Counted from the first letter of the stretch, positions 36,213-46,500 are shown. The stretch: DNA of 64,000 bases from Achromobacter sp. UMC71 (GCF_014170305.1 NZ_LZZT01000047.1:1-64000); one strand, 5' to 3'. Notes: generated from the sequence alone by a model not told the origin. Program-made: numbers and translations.

Positions 36213-36237
36213 CTATACAAATACCGTTTTGGTGTAG
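36213..36237. promoter_or_regulatory. Candidate LysR operator between aidB-like and lysR genes
   Basis: CTATAC and GTGTAG, separated by 13 bases (AAATACCGTTTTG), form a near-palindrome of 25 bases. It lies in the AT-rich divergent region, 56 bases before the LysR ATG at 36293. The size and place suit a LysR-type site. Confidence 0.45.
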
Positions 36238-36292
36238 AACAATCCAAAAAAAATATGAATCTCGGGCGGCGCCGCGCCCTGGGAGGAGACCG

Positions 36293-37183
36293 ATGGATCT
36301 GGACCCGCGCCTGTTGCGCTACTTCATCGCCGTGGCCGAAGAACGTCATTTCAGCCGCGCGGCCGCGCGGCTGCACATTTCACAGCCGCCGCTCAGCTAC
36401 GCCATCCGCCAGCTCGAAGACAATGTCGGCGCGCGCCTCTTGGCGCGCACCAGCCGGCACGTGGAACTGACCGACGCCGGCCACGTGCTGTATCGCGAGG
36501 CGCTGACCCTGCTGCGCCAGGCAGAAGAGGTCCGGACCCTGGTGCAGCGGGTCGATGCCGGGCTGCGCGGACGGCTGCGCATCGGCTTCGTGGGGTCGAT
36601 GCTCTATCGCGGCCTGCCGGCGCTGCTGGCCTGCATGCGGGCCGAGCTGCCCGACGTGGAGCACGTGCTGACCGAGCAGAATTCGCACGACCAGATCGAG
36701 GCCGTGCGCCGCGGCGAGCAGGACCTGGGCTTCATTCACGCCAATCCGGTGCCGGCCGGGGTGGCCGCGCGTGACCTGCTGGCCGAGCCCTTCGTGGTGT
36801 GCCTGCCCGACAGTCACGCGCTGGCCCGGCGCCGCTCGCTGCGGCTGGCGGAATTGGCCGCGGACGATTTCGTGTTCTTCGCCCGCGCGGCCTCGCCCAG
36901 CTATTACGAAACCGTGTTGTCGCTGTGCGTGGGGGCCGGTTTCATGCCGGTGATCCGCCACGAGGTGCGTCACTGGCTCAGCGTGGCCTCGCTGGTGTCG
37001 CAGGGGCTGGGCGTGTCGATCGTGCCCGCCTGCCTGTCGCGCAGCGGCCTGGCGGGCACGCGCTTCATTGCCTTCGAACACCAGGCGCGGTCGGTCAGCC
37101 AGGTGATCTGGCCGGCGGCAGCGCGTTCGCCGCTGCAGGACAAGGCGCTGGCGCTGGTCGAGCGCCAGTTCCCGGCCGGCTGA
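36293..37183 (+). CDS. LysR-family transcriptional regulator
   Basis: The 296-residue protein begins MDLDPRLLRYFIAVAEERHF and continues SRAAARLHISQPPLSYAIRQLE, a typical LysR winged helix. The effector domain starts GRLRIGFVGSMLYRGLPALL, the pattern of the CatR/BenM/CbnR branch that often senses carboxylic acids. GGGAGGAG precedes the ATG. It diverges from the AidB-like/Bug/CoA-transferase operon, its likely target. It converges with the FAH-family gene, ending 7 bases from it. Confidence 0.92.
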   Translation: MDLDPRLLRYFIAVAEERHFSRAAARLHISQPPLSYAIRQLEDNVGARLLARTSRHVELTDAGHVLYREALTLLRQAEEVRTLVQRVDAGLRGRLRIGFVGSMLYRGLPALLACMRAELPDVEHVLTEQNSHDQIEAVRRGEQDLGFIHANPVPAGVAARDLLAEPFVVCLPDSHALARRRSLRLAELAADDFVFFARAASPSYYETVLSLCVGAGFMPVIRHEVRHWLSVASLVSQGLGVSIVPACLSRSGLAGTRFIAFEHQARSVSQVIWPAAARSPLQDKALALVERQFPAG

Positions 37184-37189
37184 TCGCGC

Positions 37190-37960
37190 TTATGCGGCGG
37201 GGGGCTGCCTGACGAAGCGGTTCGTCAGCGTGCCCAGGCCGGTCAGCGACACGTCGACCACGTCGCCGTCGCGCAGGTCGGGCGAATGGCCGTCAGTGCC
37301 CATCCACAGGATGTCGCCGGGGTACAGGGTCAGATACCGGCTCATCGCGCTGATGAACGCGTCCACCCCGAACAGCATGTCGTTCGTGCCGAAGCGGGTG
37401 GTTTCCTGGCCGTTCACACGCACCACCGTTTCCATGCGGTCCAAGTCGGCGCGCGTCTCGATCCAGGGGCCCATCGGCTTGAAGGTATCGCAGTTCTTGG
37501 ACCGCCAGAACGTGCGGTCGGACGCCTGCCAGTTGCGCTCGCTGACGTCGTTGCCGATGGTGTAGCCCAGGATGCAGGCGCGGGCCTCGGCGGGGCTCAC
37601 GTTCTTGACCTGCTTGCCGATCACGACCACCAGCTCGCCCTCGTAGTGCACCTTGGTGGCATCGGCCGGCATGCGCACGTCCTGGCCATGCGCGAGCAAC
37701 GCATTATTGGCGCGGTAGCCGACATCGGGCTGCGTCGGAATCTGCTTGCCCTCGGTGCCGACATGCTTGATGTAGTTCAGGCCGACGCAATAGAACGTCG
37801 GCGGCAGCACCGGCACCTCGATTTGCACGTCGGCCAGAAGCAGGCTTTCCGCGCGCTTTTCATAGCCATGGAACGGGTCGCCCTGCACGGGCGTGATGCG
37901 TTCGTCTTCCAGGATGCCGTAGAACGTCTTGCCGCCTTGCGTGCAACGTATCCATTTCAT
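37190..37960 (-). CDS. Fumarylacetoacetate hydrolase (FAH)-family protein
   Basis: The 256-residue protein has the FAH fold signature: YCVGLNYIKHVGTEG, the metal-binding EGELVVVIGK, GYTIGNDVSERNWQ and LTLYPGDILWMGTDG. Members hydrolyse C-C bonds of acyl pyruvates, decarboxylate oxaloacetate or isomerise related acids with Mg2+. It is the last gene of a six-gene leftward operon that starts at 42783. The ATG at 37960 begins the family match. Its exact reaction is unknown. Confidence 0.88.
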   Translation of the reverse strand: MKWIRCTQGGKTFYGILEDERITPVQGDPFHGYEKRAESLLLADVQIEVPVLPPTFYCVGLNYIKHVGTEGKQIPTQPDVGYRANNALLAHGQDVRMPADATKVHYEGELVVVIGKQVKNVSPAEARACILGYTIGNDVSERNWQASDRTFWRSKNCDTFKPMGPWIETRADLDRMETVVRVNGQETTRFGTNDMLFGVDAFISAMSRYLTLYPGDILWMGTDGHSPDLRDGDVVDVSLTGLGTLTNRFVRQPPAA

Positions 37961-37971
37961 GGTGGGTTCCT

Positions 37972-38394
37972 TCAAGCCGCCGGGGCGGCGAAACTGGGTT
38001 CGTCGTTGGCCATGCGGGTGATGAGCCATTGCCCGTCCCGCCGCGCCAGTTCGATGTGCGTACTGCGGATGTTCTCGATGCCCGTCAGCGGCGCGGAGCC
38101 GGCCAGCGGCGCGCCGCTGTCGTGCCGTACGACCAGCATGTAGGCGCGCATCGTGCAGTGGTCTGCATCCCAGGCGTCGGCCACCAGGTTGCTGATCAGG
38201 TGGTGGATGCGCTGGGTGGCGGACCGCGTGGACAGCGCGTCGCGCGCCGACTCGCGGCCGGCCAGCGTCTTGCCTTGCCGCAGCCAGACCCCGTCGGGCG
38301 CCAGGCGTTGCAGCAGTGCGTCGTAGCGGTTCTCGTCCAGATCGCGGAAGAACGCCATGACCTGGTTGTGGCACAGGGCCAGGGTGTCGTTCAT
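37972..38394 (-). CDS. SnoaL/NTF2-like protein
   Basis: This 140-residue protein has the cone-shaped NTF2 fold pattern: an N-terminal helix pair (CHNQVMAFFRDLDENRYDAL), then RLAPDGVWLRQGKTLAGRE, and terminal strands ending in GQWLITRMANDEP. Such proteins include isomerases, cyclases, dehydratases and small hydroxylase subunits. Its start overlaps the stop of the alpha-hydroxy-acid oxidase gene by 4 bases. No specific activity can be assigned. Confidence 0.8.
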   Translation of the reverse strand: MNDTLALCHNQVMAFFRDLDENRYDALLQRLAPDGVWLRQGKTLAGRESARDALSTRSATQRIHHLISNLVADAWDADHCTMRAYMLVVRHDSGAPLAGSAPLTGIENIRSTHIELARRDGQWLITRMANDEPSFAAPAA

Positions 38395-39548
38395 GGGGAT
38401 ACCGTCTTCAGCATGTCGCTATCGATGTCCGTCAGGTTGCGCGCGCCGCACAGCTGCATGGTGCGTTGCAGTTCATCGCGCAGGATGTGCAGCGCCTTGC
38501 TCGCGCCGGGGTAGCCGCCGGCCAGCACGCCATACAACGTGGCGCGCCCGGTCAGGACGCCCGCCGCGCCCAGCGCCAGCGCCTTGAAGATGTCGCTACC
38601 GCGCCGGATGCCGCCGTCCAGCAGCACCGGCACCCGCCCGCGCGCGGCCGCCAGCACCTCGGGCAGGGCGGACAGCGAGGCGACGCCGGTATCCAGCTGC
38701 CGGCCGCCGTGGTTGGAGACGACCAGGGCATCCGCGCCCAGGCTGATAATGGCGTCCACGTCGAGCCCATTGACCACGCCCTTGACGATGAGCTTGCCGG
38801 CCCAGCTGTCGCGCAGCCGCGCCAGGTCGTCGAGCGTGAACGCGGGGTCGTAGTTGCGGCCAGCCACCGATTTCATCGCCCGGCGGTCGGCCGCGCGCCC
38901 TTCCAGGCCGGCCAGGCTGGGCATGACCGGCGGGCGCCGCAGCAGCATGTCCAGCGACCAGGCCGGCTGGCGAGCGAACTGGCAGAAGTTGCGCGGCGTG
39001 ATCTTCATGGGAAACCCCAGTCCGTGGGCCAGATCGCGTTCGCGCTTGCCTCCCACCGGCAGGTCCACGGTGATCACCAGCGCCTCGTAGCCGGCCGCGC
39101 CCGCACGCCGGATCAGGTCCGCCAGCCGCGCCTTGTCCTGCAGGATGTAGGCCTGGAACCAGAGCCGGCCCGGCGCCTGGTCGGCAATCTCTTCGATGGA
39201 GGCCGTGGCCGACGTGGACAGCGCATACGGAATGCCGGCCTGCGCCGCGGCCCGGGCCAGCGCCACGTCGCCGCCGCGCCAGCCGAAGCCCACCGCGCCG
39301 GTCGGGCCGATGGCGCAGGGCAGGGCCGCGGTCGCGCCGACGAGCGGCGCCGTCATGTCGACCTGCGACACGTCGCGCAGCACCCTGGGAGCCAGCCGCA
39401 GGCGCTGGAACGCGCCGACGTTTTCGCGCAGGGTGATTTCATCCTCCGCCCCGCCGTCGTAGAAGTCGAAGATCGGCCGCGGCAGGCGCGCGCGGGCCGC
39501 CAGGCGCAGGCGTTCGATGGAATAGCAGTCGTCCAGTCGCGATGTCAT
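38391..39548 (-). CDS. FMN-dependent alpha-hydroxy-acid oxidase/dehydrogenase
   Basis: The 385-residue protein is of the lactate dehydrogenase LldD / glycolate oxidase / mandelate dehydrogenase family. FDFYDGGAEDEITLREN, RVLRDVSQVD, WFQAYILQDK, KGVVNGLDVD and the active-site VVSNHGGRQLD (catalytic His, substrate Arg) are present, then LDGGIRRGSDIFKALALGA for FMN phosphate. It would turn a 2-hydroxy acid into a 2-oxo acid. A long membrane segment like that of mandelate dehydrogenase is not evident. It lies between the Bug gene and the SnoaL-like gene. Confidence 0.9.
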   Translation of the reverse strand: MTSRLDDCYSIERLRLAARARLPRPIFDFYDGGAEDEITLRENVGAFQRLRLAPRVLRDVSQVDMTAPLVGATAALPCAIGPTGAVGFGWRGGDVALARAAAQAGIPYALSTSATASIEEIADQAPGRLWFQAYILQDKARLADLIRRAGAAGYEALVITVDLPVGGKRERDLAHGLGFPMKITPRNFCQFARQPAWSLDMLLRRPPVMPSLAGLEGRAADRRAMKSVAGRNYDPAFTLDDLARLRDSWAGKLIVKGVVNGLDVDAIISLGADALVVSNHGGRQLDTGVASLSALPEVLAAARGRVPVLLDGGIRRGSDIFKALALGAAGVLTGRATLYGVLAGGYPGASKALHILRDELQRTMQLCGARNLTDIDSDMLKTVSP

Positions 39549-39578
39549 GGTGTGGATTCCCAGGCGGCACGCGCCCGC

Positions 39579-40571
39579 TCATTCGCCTTTGACATTGCCT
39601 TTCTTGATCACGTCGGCCCAGCGCGCTCGGTCCTGCACCAGGAACTGCGTGAACTGTTCCGGCGTGCCGCCATCGACCAGCGCGCCCAGCGACGCCAATT
39701 GCTGGCGCACGTCGGGATTGGCCAGCGCCGCGTTGGCCGCCTGGTTCAGCTTGTCGACGATGGGCTTGGGCGTTCCCGCCGGCGCCAGCATGCCGACCCA
39801 GGACGCGCCTTCCTCGAAGCCCGGGTAGCCCAGGCTTTCCAGCGTGGGCACGCCGGGAAATTCGGGCTGCGGTTCCTTGGTGCCGATCGCCAGCACGCGC
39901 AATTGCTTCTGCGCCACGTAGTTGGCGATGCCGATGCTGGGATAGAACATGAACGAGATGCGCCCCGCCAGCATTTCCTGCAAGGCCGGGCCGTTGCCCT
40001 TGAACGGCACGTGCATCATCTTCATGCCCGTCATGGTGCCCAGCATCTCGGCAGCCAGGTGGGCCGATCCGCCGATGCCCGAGGAGCCGAAGGTGAGCTT
40101 GTCCGGATTCGCGCGGCCGGCGGCGATCAGTTCCTGCATGGTCTTGTAGGGCGATCCGTAAGAGGTCACCACCACCATGGGCAGCTTGGCGAAATTGCTG
40201 ATGGGCGTGAAGTCCTTGACCGAATCATAGTTGTAGCGGTCCGGGTATAGCAGCGGGTTTACGTTCAACGTCAGCGACGTCACCAGCACCTTGTAGCCGT
40301 CCGGCTCGGAACGCATGACGTCGCTGGCGGCGATCGAGGCGCTGGCGCCCGGCTTGTTCTCGACCACCACCGAGGTCTTCAGCGTTTCCGACATGTGCTT
40401 GGCGAGAATGCGTGCAATCACGTCCGTCGGGCCGCCCGCGGCATAGCCCACTTGCATGCGGATGGGGCGCGATGGATAGTCGTCGGCCAGGGCCGGCGCG
40501 GCAGCGCCCGCCGTGGCGGCCACGATCAGCGCGGCGCGGAACAGCTGGGTCAGGGTATTTTTCTTCATCAT
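39579..40571 (-). CDS. Bug family (TctC-type) tripartite tricarboxylate receptor
   Basis: The 330-residue periplasmic protein has a signal (KKNTLTQLFRAALIVAATAG ... ALA), then YPSRPIRMQVGYAAGGPTD, VVVENKPGASAS and MHVPFKGNGP. The AGGAGGAGAC before the tandem ATG codons is the best ribosome site of the operon. It is the third gene of the six-gene operon and would bind its acid substrate. As elsewhere in the window, no membrane subunits are present. Confidence 0.92.
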   Translation of the reverse strand: MMKKNTLTQLFRAALIVAATAGAAAPALADDYPSRPIRMQVGYAAGGPTDVIARILAKHMSETLKTSVVVENKPGASASIAASDVMRSEPDGYKVLVTSLTLNVNPLLYPDRYNYDSVKDFTPISNFAKLPMVVVTSYGSPYKTMQELIAAGRANPDKLTFGSSGIGGSAHLAAEMLGTMTGMKMMHVPFKGNGPALQEMLAGRISFMFYPSIGIANYVAQKQLRVLAIGTKEPQPEFPGVPTLESLGYPGFEEGASWVGMLAPAGTPKPIVDKLNQAANAALANPDVRQQLASLGALVDGGTPEQFTQFLVQDRARWADVIKKGNVKGE

Positions 40572-40607
40572 GTCTCCTCCTTGTTTTTTGGTATGGGTAC
40601 GGCCGTA

Positions 40608-41483
40608 TCAGTACAGGTCGGGAAAGTACCGGTCGGCCATGACCTGGCAGCGCTTGATCAAGCGCGGCTCGTCGGGCCGGTAGTCGGCCACGGCGTTGTG
40701 GATGGTGCCCATGTTGTCCCACATCAACACATCGCCTTCCTGCCATTGGTGGCGGTAGCGATACTTCTCCTGCAACTGATGCTGGAACAGGAAAGCCAGC
40801 ACCTCGTCGCTGCGCGCGGGGGGCAGTTCATTGATCTTCACGGAGTAGCCGGGGTTGGCGTACAGCACTTTGCGGCCGGTGATGGGGTGCGTCAGAAAAA
40901 CGGGGTGCGATACCGGCGGCTTGCGGCGCTTTTGCTCGTCGGTCAGCGGAGGACGGGTGCTGCCTTTTTCCCGGCGCATCATTTCCCAGAACTTGTTGAA
41001 GTCGTGGGTAATGGTCATGCCGTCCAGTTCGGCCTTCAGGTCGTCCGGCAGCTCGTCGTAGGCGGCGTGCATGTTGGAGAACTCGGTGTTGCCCAGCGAC
41101 CTGCCGTCGCGCATCGGGATGCGGATGCCGTACAGTACGTTGCTGAAGGCGATGGTGCGGCTATAGGACATGTCGGTGTGCCAATCCTGGCCGGCGTCGC
41201 TCAGGCCGATCGGCTTGCCGTCCTGCACCATGTTCGACAGGATCATGACTTCCGGCAGGCCCGGTTCGAAGTACATGTTCGCCACGTTCAGCTCCAGCGT
41301 GCCAAAGCGCTCGGCAAAGGCCTTCAGATGCGGCGCCTCGAGCGTCTGCTTCGGAAAGCTGACCACGCCGTGCCGGCCCAATGCCGCTTCGATGCCGCGG
41401 TAGTCGGCGTCGGCCAGCGGCTGCGCCAGGTCGATATCCAGAATGCGGGCGCCCAGCGAGCCAGCCCCTGCAACGATCTTCAT
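40608..41483 (-). CDS. TauD/TfdA-family alpha-ketoglutarate-dependent dioxygenase
   Basis: This is a 291-residue Fe(II)/alpha-ketoglutarate oxygenase. The iron ligands are visible: His102 and Asp104 in DWHTDMSY, and a distal His262 in MGTIHNAVADY, followed by an Arg for alpha-ketoglutarate in RLIKRC. The MWDNMGTIHN stretch is close to the MWDNRCVLHR form of TfdA. Family members hydroxylate taurine, 2,4-D, carnitine precursors and others. Within a catabolic operon it probably makes the first oxidative attack. GGAGAC precedes the ATG. Confidence 0.9.
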   Translation of the reverse strand: MKIVAGAGSLGARILDIDLAQPLADADYRGIEAALGRHGVVSFPKQTLEAPHLKAFAERFGTLELNVANMYFEPGLPEVMILSNMVQDGKPIGLSDAGQDWHTDMSYSRTIAFSNVLYGIRIPMRDGRSLGNTEFSNMHAAYDELPDDLKAELDGMTITHDFNKFWEMMRREKGSTRPPLTDEQKRRKPPVSHPVFLTHPITGRKVLYANPGYSVKINELPPARSDEVLAFLFQHQLQEKYRYRHQWQEGDVLMWDNMGTIHNAVADYRPDEPRLIKRCQVMADRYFPDLY

Positions 41484-41547
41484 GATGTCTCCTGTCTGTC
41501 GGATGTGTCTGGCGCCCCGGCAGGGCGCCATGTCGTGTCAACAGGCC

Positions 41548-42783
41548 CTAGAACGCGGCCCGCAAGATTCCCAATACGTCGGCCGCGCCGGTCAAGGCGC
41601 GCGGGTTCAGCGCCAGGCCGCGTTCCGTCATGACCGCGGCGGCCATCGGCGCCAATGCCGTTTCCGGCACGCCCAGAGCGGACAGCCGCGCGGGCATCGC
41701 ATGACGGCGCTGCAGGTCCGCCACCCAGGCGGATAGCGTTGGATAGGGGCGGGGCGCGCGCCGGTTCACCGCGTCCAGCGCGGGTTGCAGGGCCTCGGTT
41801 GCCGCCGGTTCGTTGAACGCCAGCGCATGCGGCAGGATCACGCGATTGACCGCGCCGTGAGGCAGGCCCTGGCGCGACGCCACGACATGGCAGATGGCGT
41901 GGTGCAGGCAGCTGCGGGCCATCGACAGGGCCAGGCCGGCCAGGTGCGCGGCTTGCAGGATGGCGCCGCGCAGCGCGGCAGCGCGTGCCATCGTGTCGGG
42001 CTGGGCGGCTTGGAGCGGGGGCATGGCTTGCGCGGCGCCGGTGGCCAGCGCCTCGTCAAACAGATCTATCGCCCGGACCGCCACGCAGTCGGACACAGGC
42101 GAGCGTCCCAGGGAGTACAAGGCTTCCACTGCATGGGCGATGCCGTTCATGGCGGTGTCGCGTAGCAGGGCCATCGGCAGGTCCTCGCACAGCAGCGGGT
42201 CGATCAGCAGCGTGGCCGCCGCCACGCGCCGGTTCCAGAACATCAGCTTGTGCCCGTCCGCGCCGCGCACCCCGAACGACGAGGTGGTCTCCGCGCCGGA
42301 CGCCGTCGTGGGCAGGCCGATGATGGGCAGCTGCGGCTTGAGGCGCAGCGGGATGTGCACGGTGGCGGGCGGCTCGAAGGCGGTCACGTGGTCCGCCAGG
42401 CTGCCGCCTTCGGCCAGCAGCAGGGCCAGGGCCTTGGCCGTGTCGGCCACGCTGCCTCCGCCTATCGCGATCAGGCAGTCCGCGCCGAAGGCCGCCACTT
42501 TTCTAGCCACTGTTTCCACAAATGCCACGCCGGAATGATTCGGCACGTCCGCCAGCAGCAGCGCATCACGTCCGTGCCAAGCCTTGGAGAGTGCCTGGAA
42601 ACGATCGGAATCGACCATTCTGGCTTGCGCCAGGATCACCGGCCGGGAACAGCCCAGTGCCTCAAGTTCCTTTACTATCAAGGCCGAGACGCCTTCCCCG
42701 AAACAGACGTGCGTACCGAACAGGTGGTAATCGAAGGGACGCGGGCCGCGCACGGGCGCTGAAGTCGGGGGGGCTGAGTTCAT
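41548..42783 (-). CDS. Iron-type alcohol dehydrogenase, maleylacetate reductase-like
   Basis: The 411-residue protein of the Fe-ADH family has a nucleotide-binding IAIGGGSVADTAKAL, PIIGLPTTASGAETT and the metal region MNGIAHAVEALYS, CHVVASRQGLPHGAVN. The MN-IAHAVEALY wording is typical of maleylacetate reductases, which reduce maleylacetate to 3-oxoadipate late in chlorocatechol or hydroxyquinol degradation. It is the first gene of the operon and faces a divergent LysR gene. An in-frame ATG at 42858 is possible but would enter the regulator promoter. Confidence 0.82.
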   Translation of the reverse strand: MNSAPPTSAPVRGPRPFDYHLFGTHVCFGEGVSALIVKELEALGCSRPVILAQARMVDSDRFQALSKAWHGRDALLLADVPNHSGVAFVETVARKVAAFGADCLIAIGGGSVADTAKALALLLAEGGSLADHVTAFEPPATVHIPLRLKPQLPIIGLPTTASGAETTSSFGVRGADGHKLMFWNRRVAAATLLIDPLLCEDLPMALLRDTAMNGIAHAVEALYSLGRSPVSDCVAVRAIDLFDEALATGAAQAMPPLQAAQPDTMARAAALRGAILQAAHLAGLALSMARSCLHHAICHVVASRQGLPHGAVNRVILPHALAFNEPAATEALQPALDAVNRRAPRPYPTLSAWVADLQRRHAMPARLSALGVPETALAPMAAAVMTERGLALNPRALTGAADVLGILRAAF

Positions 42784-42825
42784 GCGGCCAGTATAGTGAC
42801 GCCGGTTACGCTGAAATATCACCAG

Positions 42826-42849
42826 AAAAGGAAATGGCTTTTTCCTTTT
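42826..42849. promoter_or_regulatory. Perfect 9-bp dyad upstream of the LysR gene
   Basis: AAAAGGAAA and TTTCCTTTT, separated by TGGCTT, form a perfect palindrome between the divergent dehydrogenase and LysR genes. It spans an alternative ATG (42834) of the LysR frame, which argues for the later start at 42870. It may be an operator or a small leader hairpin. Confidence 0.45.
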
Positions 42850-42869
42850 TGGAAACATACGGATCCAGA

Positions 42870-43775
42870 ATGAACGTTATCGACTGCCTGGAAGTGTTCG
42901 TCGAAGTTGGCAAGAGCCTCAGTTTTTCCAAGGCGGCCGACAGCCTGGCTTCCAGCCGCTCGGCCGTCACCAAGAAGGTCGCCTGGCTGGAAGCGCACTT
43001 CGAGGTGCAATTGCTCAACCGCAATACCAAGCACGTCAGCCTGACCGAAAGTGGCCGCCTGCTGCTGGAAAACGCCGATACGTTGGCGCAGAGCCTGCTG
43101 AACCTGAAGGAACTGGTGCAAGGGCCGGTGCTGACGGCCAGCGGCCGCATCCGCATCGGCGCGCCGCCCTCGTTTGGCACGGTGCATCTGGTGCCGGCGA
43201 TCCAGGATTTCCTGGCGCGCTATCCGGCTATCAAGGTGTCGCTGCTGATCGACGACGGCCGCAGCGACCTGATCGCCGAGAACATCGACCTATCCGTGCG
43301 CATCGCGCCGCGGCTGAAGGATTCCAACCAGATCGCCTACAAGATCACGGTGGTGCCGCAGGTGGTGGTGGCCACAACGGCTTACCTGGCGCGCCACGGC
43401 CGGCCGGAAACCCCGCAAGACCTGGAGCGGCACAACTGCCTGGCGCACAACCTGAAGGCCCCCACGGGGCAATGGAGCTTTACCGATGCGCAGGCCAATA
43501 CCCACGTCGTGCGGGTAAGCGGGTCGTTCAATTCGAACCTGGGCGAAGCCATCCTGAACATGACCAAGCGCGGCGGCGGGGTGTCGATGCACCCGCGCTA
43601 CATGGTCGAGCAGGACCTGGCCGACGGCGTGCTGGAAGTGCTGCTGCCTGACTACGAGCCGCAGGGCCTGGACATCCACGCCATCGTGCAGACCAAACGC
43701 AATCAGCCTGACAAGGTCAGGCTGATCGTGGAGCATCTGCGCAATTGGTTCAAGGACGCCGACTGGAAACGCTGA
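42870..43775 (+). CDS. LysR-family transcriptional regulator
   Basis: This 301-residue LysR protein starts MNVIDCLEVFVEVGKSLSF and continues SKAADSLASSRSAVTKKVAWLE. The effector domain (GRIRIGAPPSFGTVHLVPAI) is of the CrgA/DsdC-like branch. Start at 42870 is chosen because the helix-turn-helix begins there; the ATG at 42834 lies in a palindrome. It diverges from the six-gene operon across 86 bases and is its likely regulator. Confidence 0.9.
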   Translation: MNVIDCLEVFVEVGKSLSFSKAADSLASSRSAVTKKVAWLEAHFEVQLLNRNTKHVSLTESGRLLLENADTLAQSLLNLKELVQGPVLTASGRIRIGAPPSFGTVHLVPAIQDFLARYPAIKVSLLIDDGRSDLIAENIDLSVRIAPRLKDSNQIAYKITVVPQVVVATTAYLARHGRPETPQDLERHNCLAHNLKAPTGQWSFTDAQANTHVVRVSGSFNSNLGEAILNMTKRGGGVSMHPRYMVEQDLADGVLEVLLPDYEPQGLDIHAIVQTKRNQPDKVRLIVEHLRNWFKDADWKR

Positions 43776-43826
43776 CCGCCGGGTCTTGCGATGCGTCCGC
43801 CGGGCGTCGGCGGGCGCGTGGTGTTC

Positions 43827-44681
43827 CTAGCGGAACACCACGGTCTTGTTGCGGTTCAGCAGGATGCGGTGCTCGACGTGGCTGCGCACCGCGCGCGACA
43901 GCACCAGCGATTCGATGTCGCTGCCGACTTGGGTCAGGTCCTGCGCCGTCATGGTGTGGTCCACGCGCTCGATGTCCTGGTCGATGATCGGGCCTTCGTC
44001 CAGGTCCGAGGTCACGAAGTGGGCGGTGGCGCCGATGATCTTCACGCCGCGCGCATGCGCCTGGTGGTAGGGGCGGGCGCCCTTGAAGCTGGGCAGGAAG
44101 CTGTGGTGGATGTTGATGGCGCGGCCATTGAGCGCGCGACACATGTCGGCCGACAGGATCTGCATGTAGCGGGCCAGCACCACCAGGTCGATGCCGTACT
44201 GGTCCACCAGCGCCAGCACGTCCTTTTCCTGTTGCGCCTTGGTCTCGGGCGTGACGGGCAGGTGATGGAACGGAATGCCGTAGGACGCGGCCAGGCTGGC
44301 GTAGTCGTTGTGGTTGGACACGATGGCGGCCACTTCGGCGTGCAACTGGCCGCTGTGCACGCGGAACAGCAGGTCGTTCAGGCAGTGGCCCTGCTTGCTG
44401 ACCATGATCAGCAGGCGTTCCTTGCGGCGGGCGTCATGCAGTTGCAGGTCCATGCCGTACTCGGCCGACACCTCGTCCAGGCGGGCGCGCAGCGCCTCCG
44501 GCGCCACGCCGACCGGCAGGTCGAAGTGCACGCGCAGGAAGAAACGGCCGGTTTCCTCGTCGCCGAACTGCTGCGAATCCAGGATGTTGCAACCCAATTC
44601 GAACAACAGGCCGCTGACGCGGAAGACGATGCCCGTGCGGTCGGGGCAGGACAGGGTCAGGATGTAGTCGTTGTGCTGCAT
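43827..44681 (-). CDS. purU: Formyltetrahydrofolate deformylase
   Basis: PurU, 284 residues, hydrolyses 10-formyl-THF to THF and formate. It has an N-terminal ACT domain (YILTLSCPDRTGIVFRVSGLL) and a formyltransferase domain with the catalytic NIHHSFLPSFKGARPYHQA (Asn, His) and GATAHFVTSDLDEGPI (Asp). Upstream there is no normal ribosome site; instead a pyrimidine-rich leader (TTTCTTTTTTCCC, then TTCTTTTTTCTGAGCC) precedes the ATG, following two copies of an 81-bp repeat. Confidence 0.96.
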   Translation of the reverse strand: MQHNDYILTLSCPDRTGIVFRVSGLLFELGCNILDSQQFGDEETGRFFLRVHFDLPVGVAPEALRARLDEVSAEYGMDLQLHDARRKERLLIMVSKQGHCLNDLLFRVHSGQLHAEVAAIVSNHNDYASLAASYGIPFHHLPVTPETKAQQEKDVLALVDQYGIDLVVLARYMQILSADMCRALNGRAINIHHSFLPSFKGARPYHQAHARGVKIIGATAHFVTSDLDEGPIIDQDIERVDHTMTAQDLTQVGSDIESLVLSRAVRSHVEHRILLNRNKTVVFR

Positions 44682-44714
44682 GGCTCAGAAAAAAGAAGGG
44701 AAAAAAGAAAGGGC

Positions 44715-44875
44715 GTCCGCCCGCCGGGCCGCCCCAAGGGCGGACAGCCCCCTCGGGGGGCGGCAAGCGCGCGAAGCGTGTGCGGCGTGGGGGCTGTCCG
44801 TCCGCCGGGCCGCCCCAAGGGCGGACAGCCCCCTCGGGGGGCAGCAAGCGCGCGAAGCGTGTGCGGCGTGGGGGC

Positions 44876-44876
<1 letters not shown>
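44715..44876. repeat. Tandem duplication of an 81-bp GC-rich repeat
   Basis: Copy 1 is 44715-44795 and copy 2 is 44796-44876, differing at two of 81 positions. Each copy contains GCCGCCCCAAGGGCGG and GCCCCCTCGGGGGGC hairpins and GCGCGCGAAGCG. The repeat ends on the first base of the FAD-oxidoreductase stop codon (read on the minus strand TGA then GCCCCC). On the transcript it lies between that gene and purU and is followed by a T-rich tract, so it may work as a terminator. Similar GC-rich repeats are known around genes in Burkholderiales. Confidence 0.92.

Positions 44877-46500
<1,624 letters not shown>

Noticed and set aside
44434-44847. A possible repeat protein encoded by the 81-bp tandem duplication (27 codons per unit)
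   Set aside because: The open frames across it are Pro/Arg/Gly-rich, have no start signal, and extend antisense or out of frame into purU.
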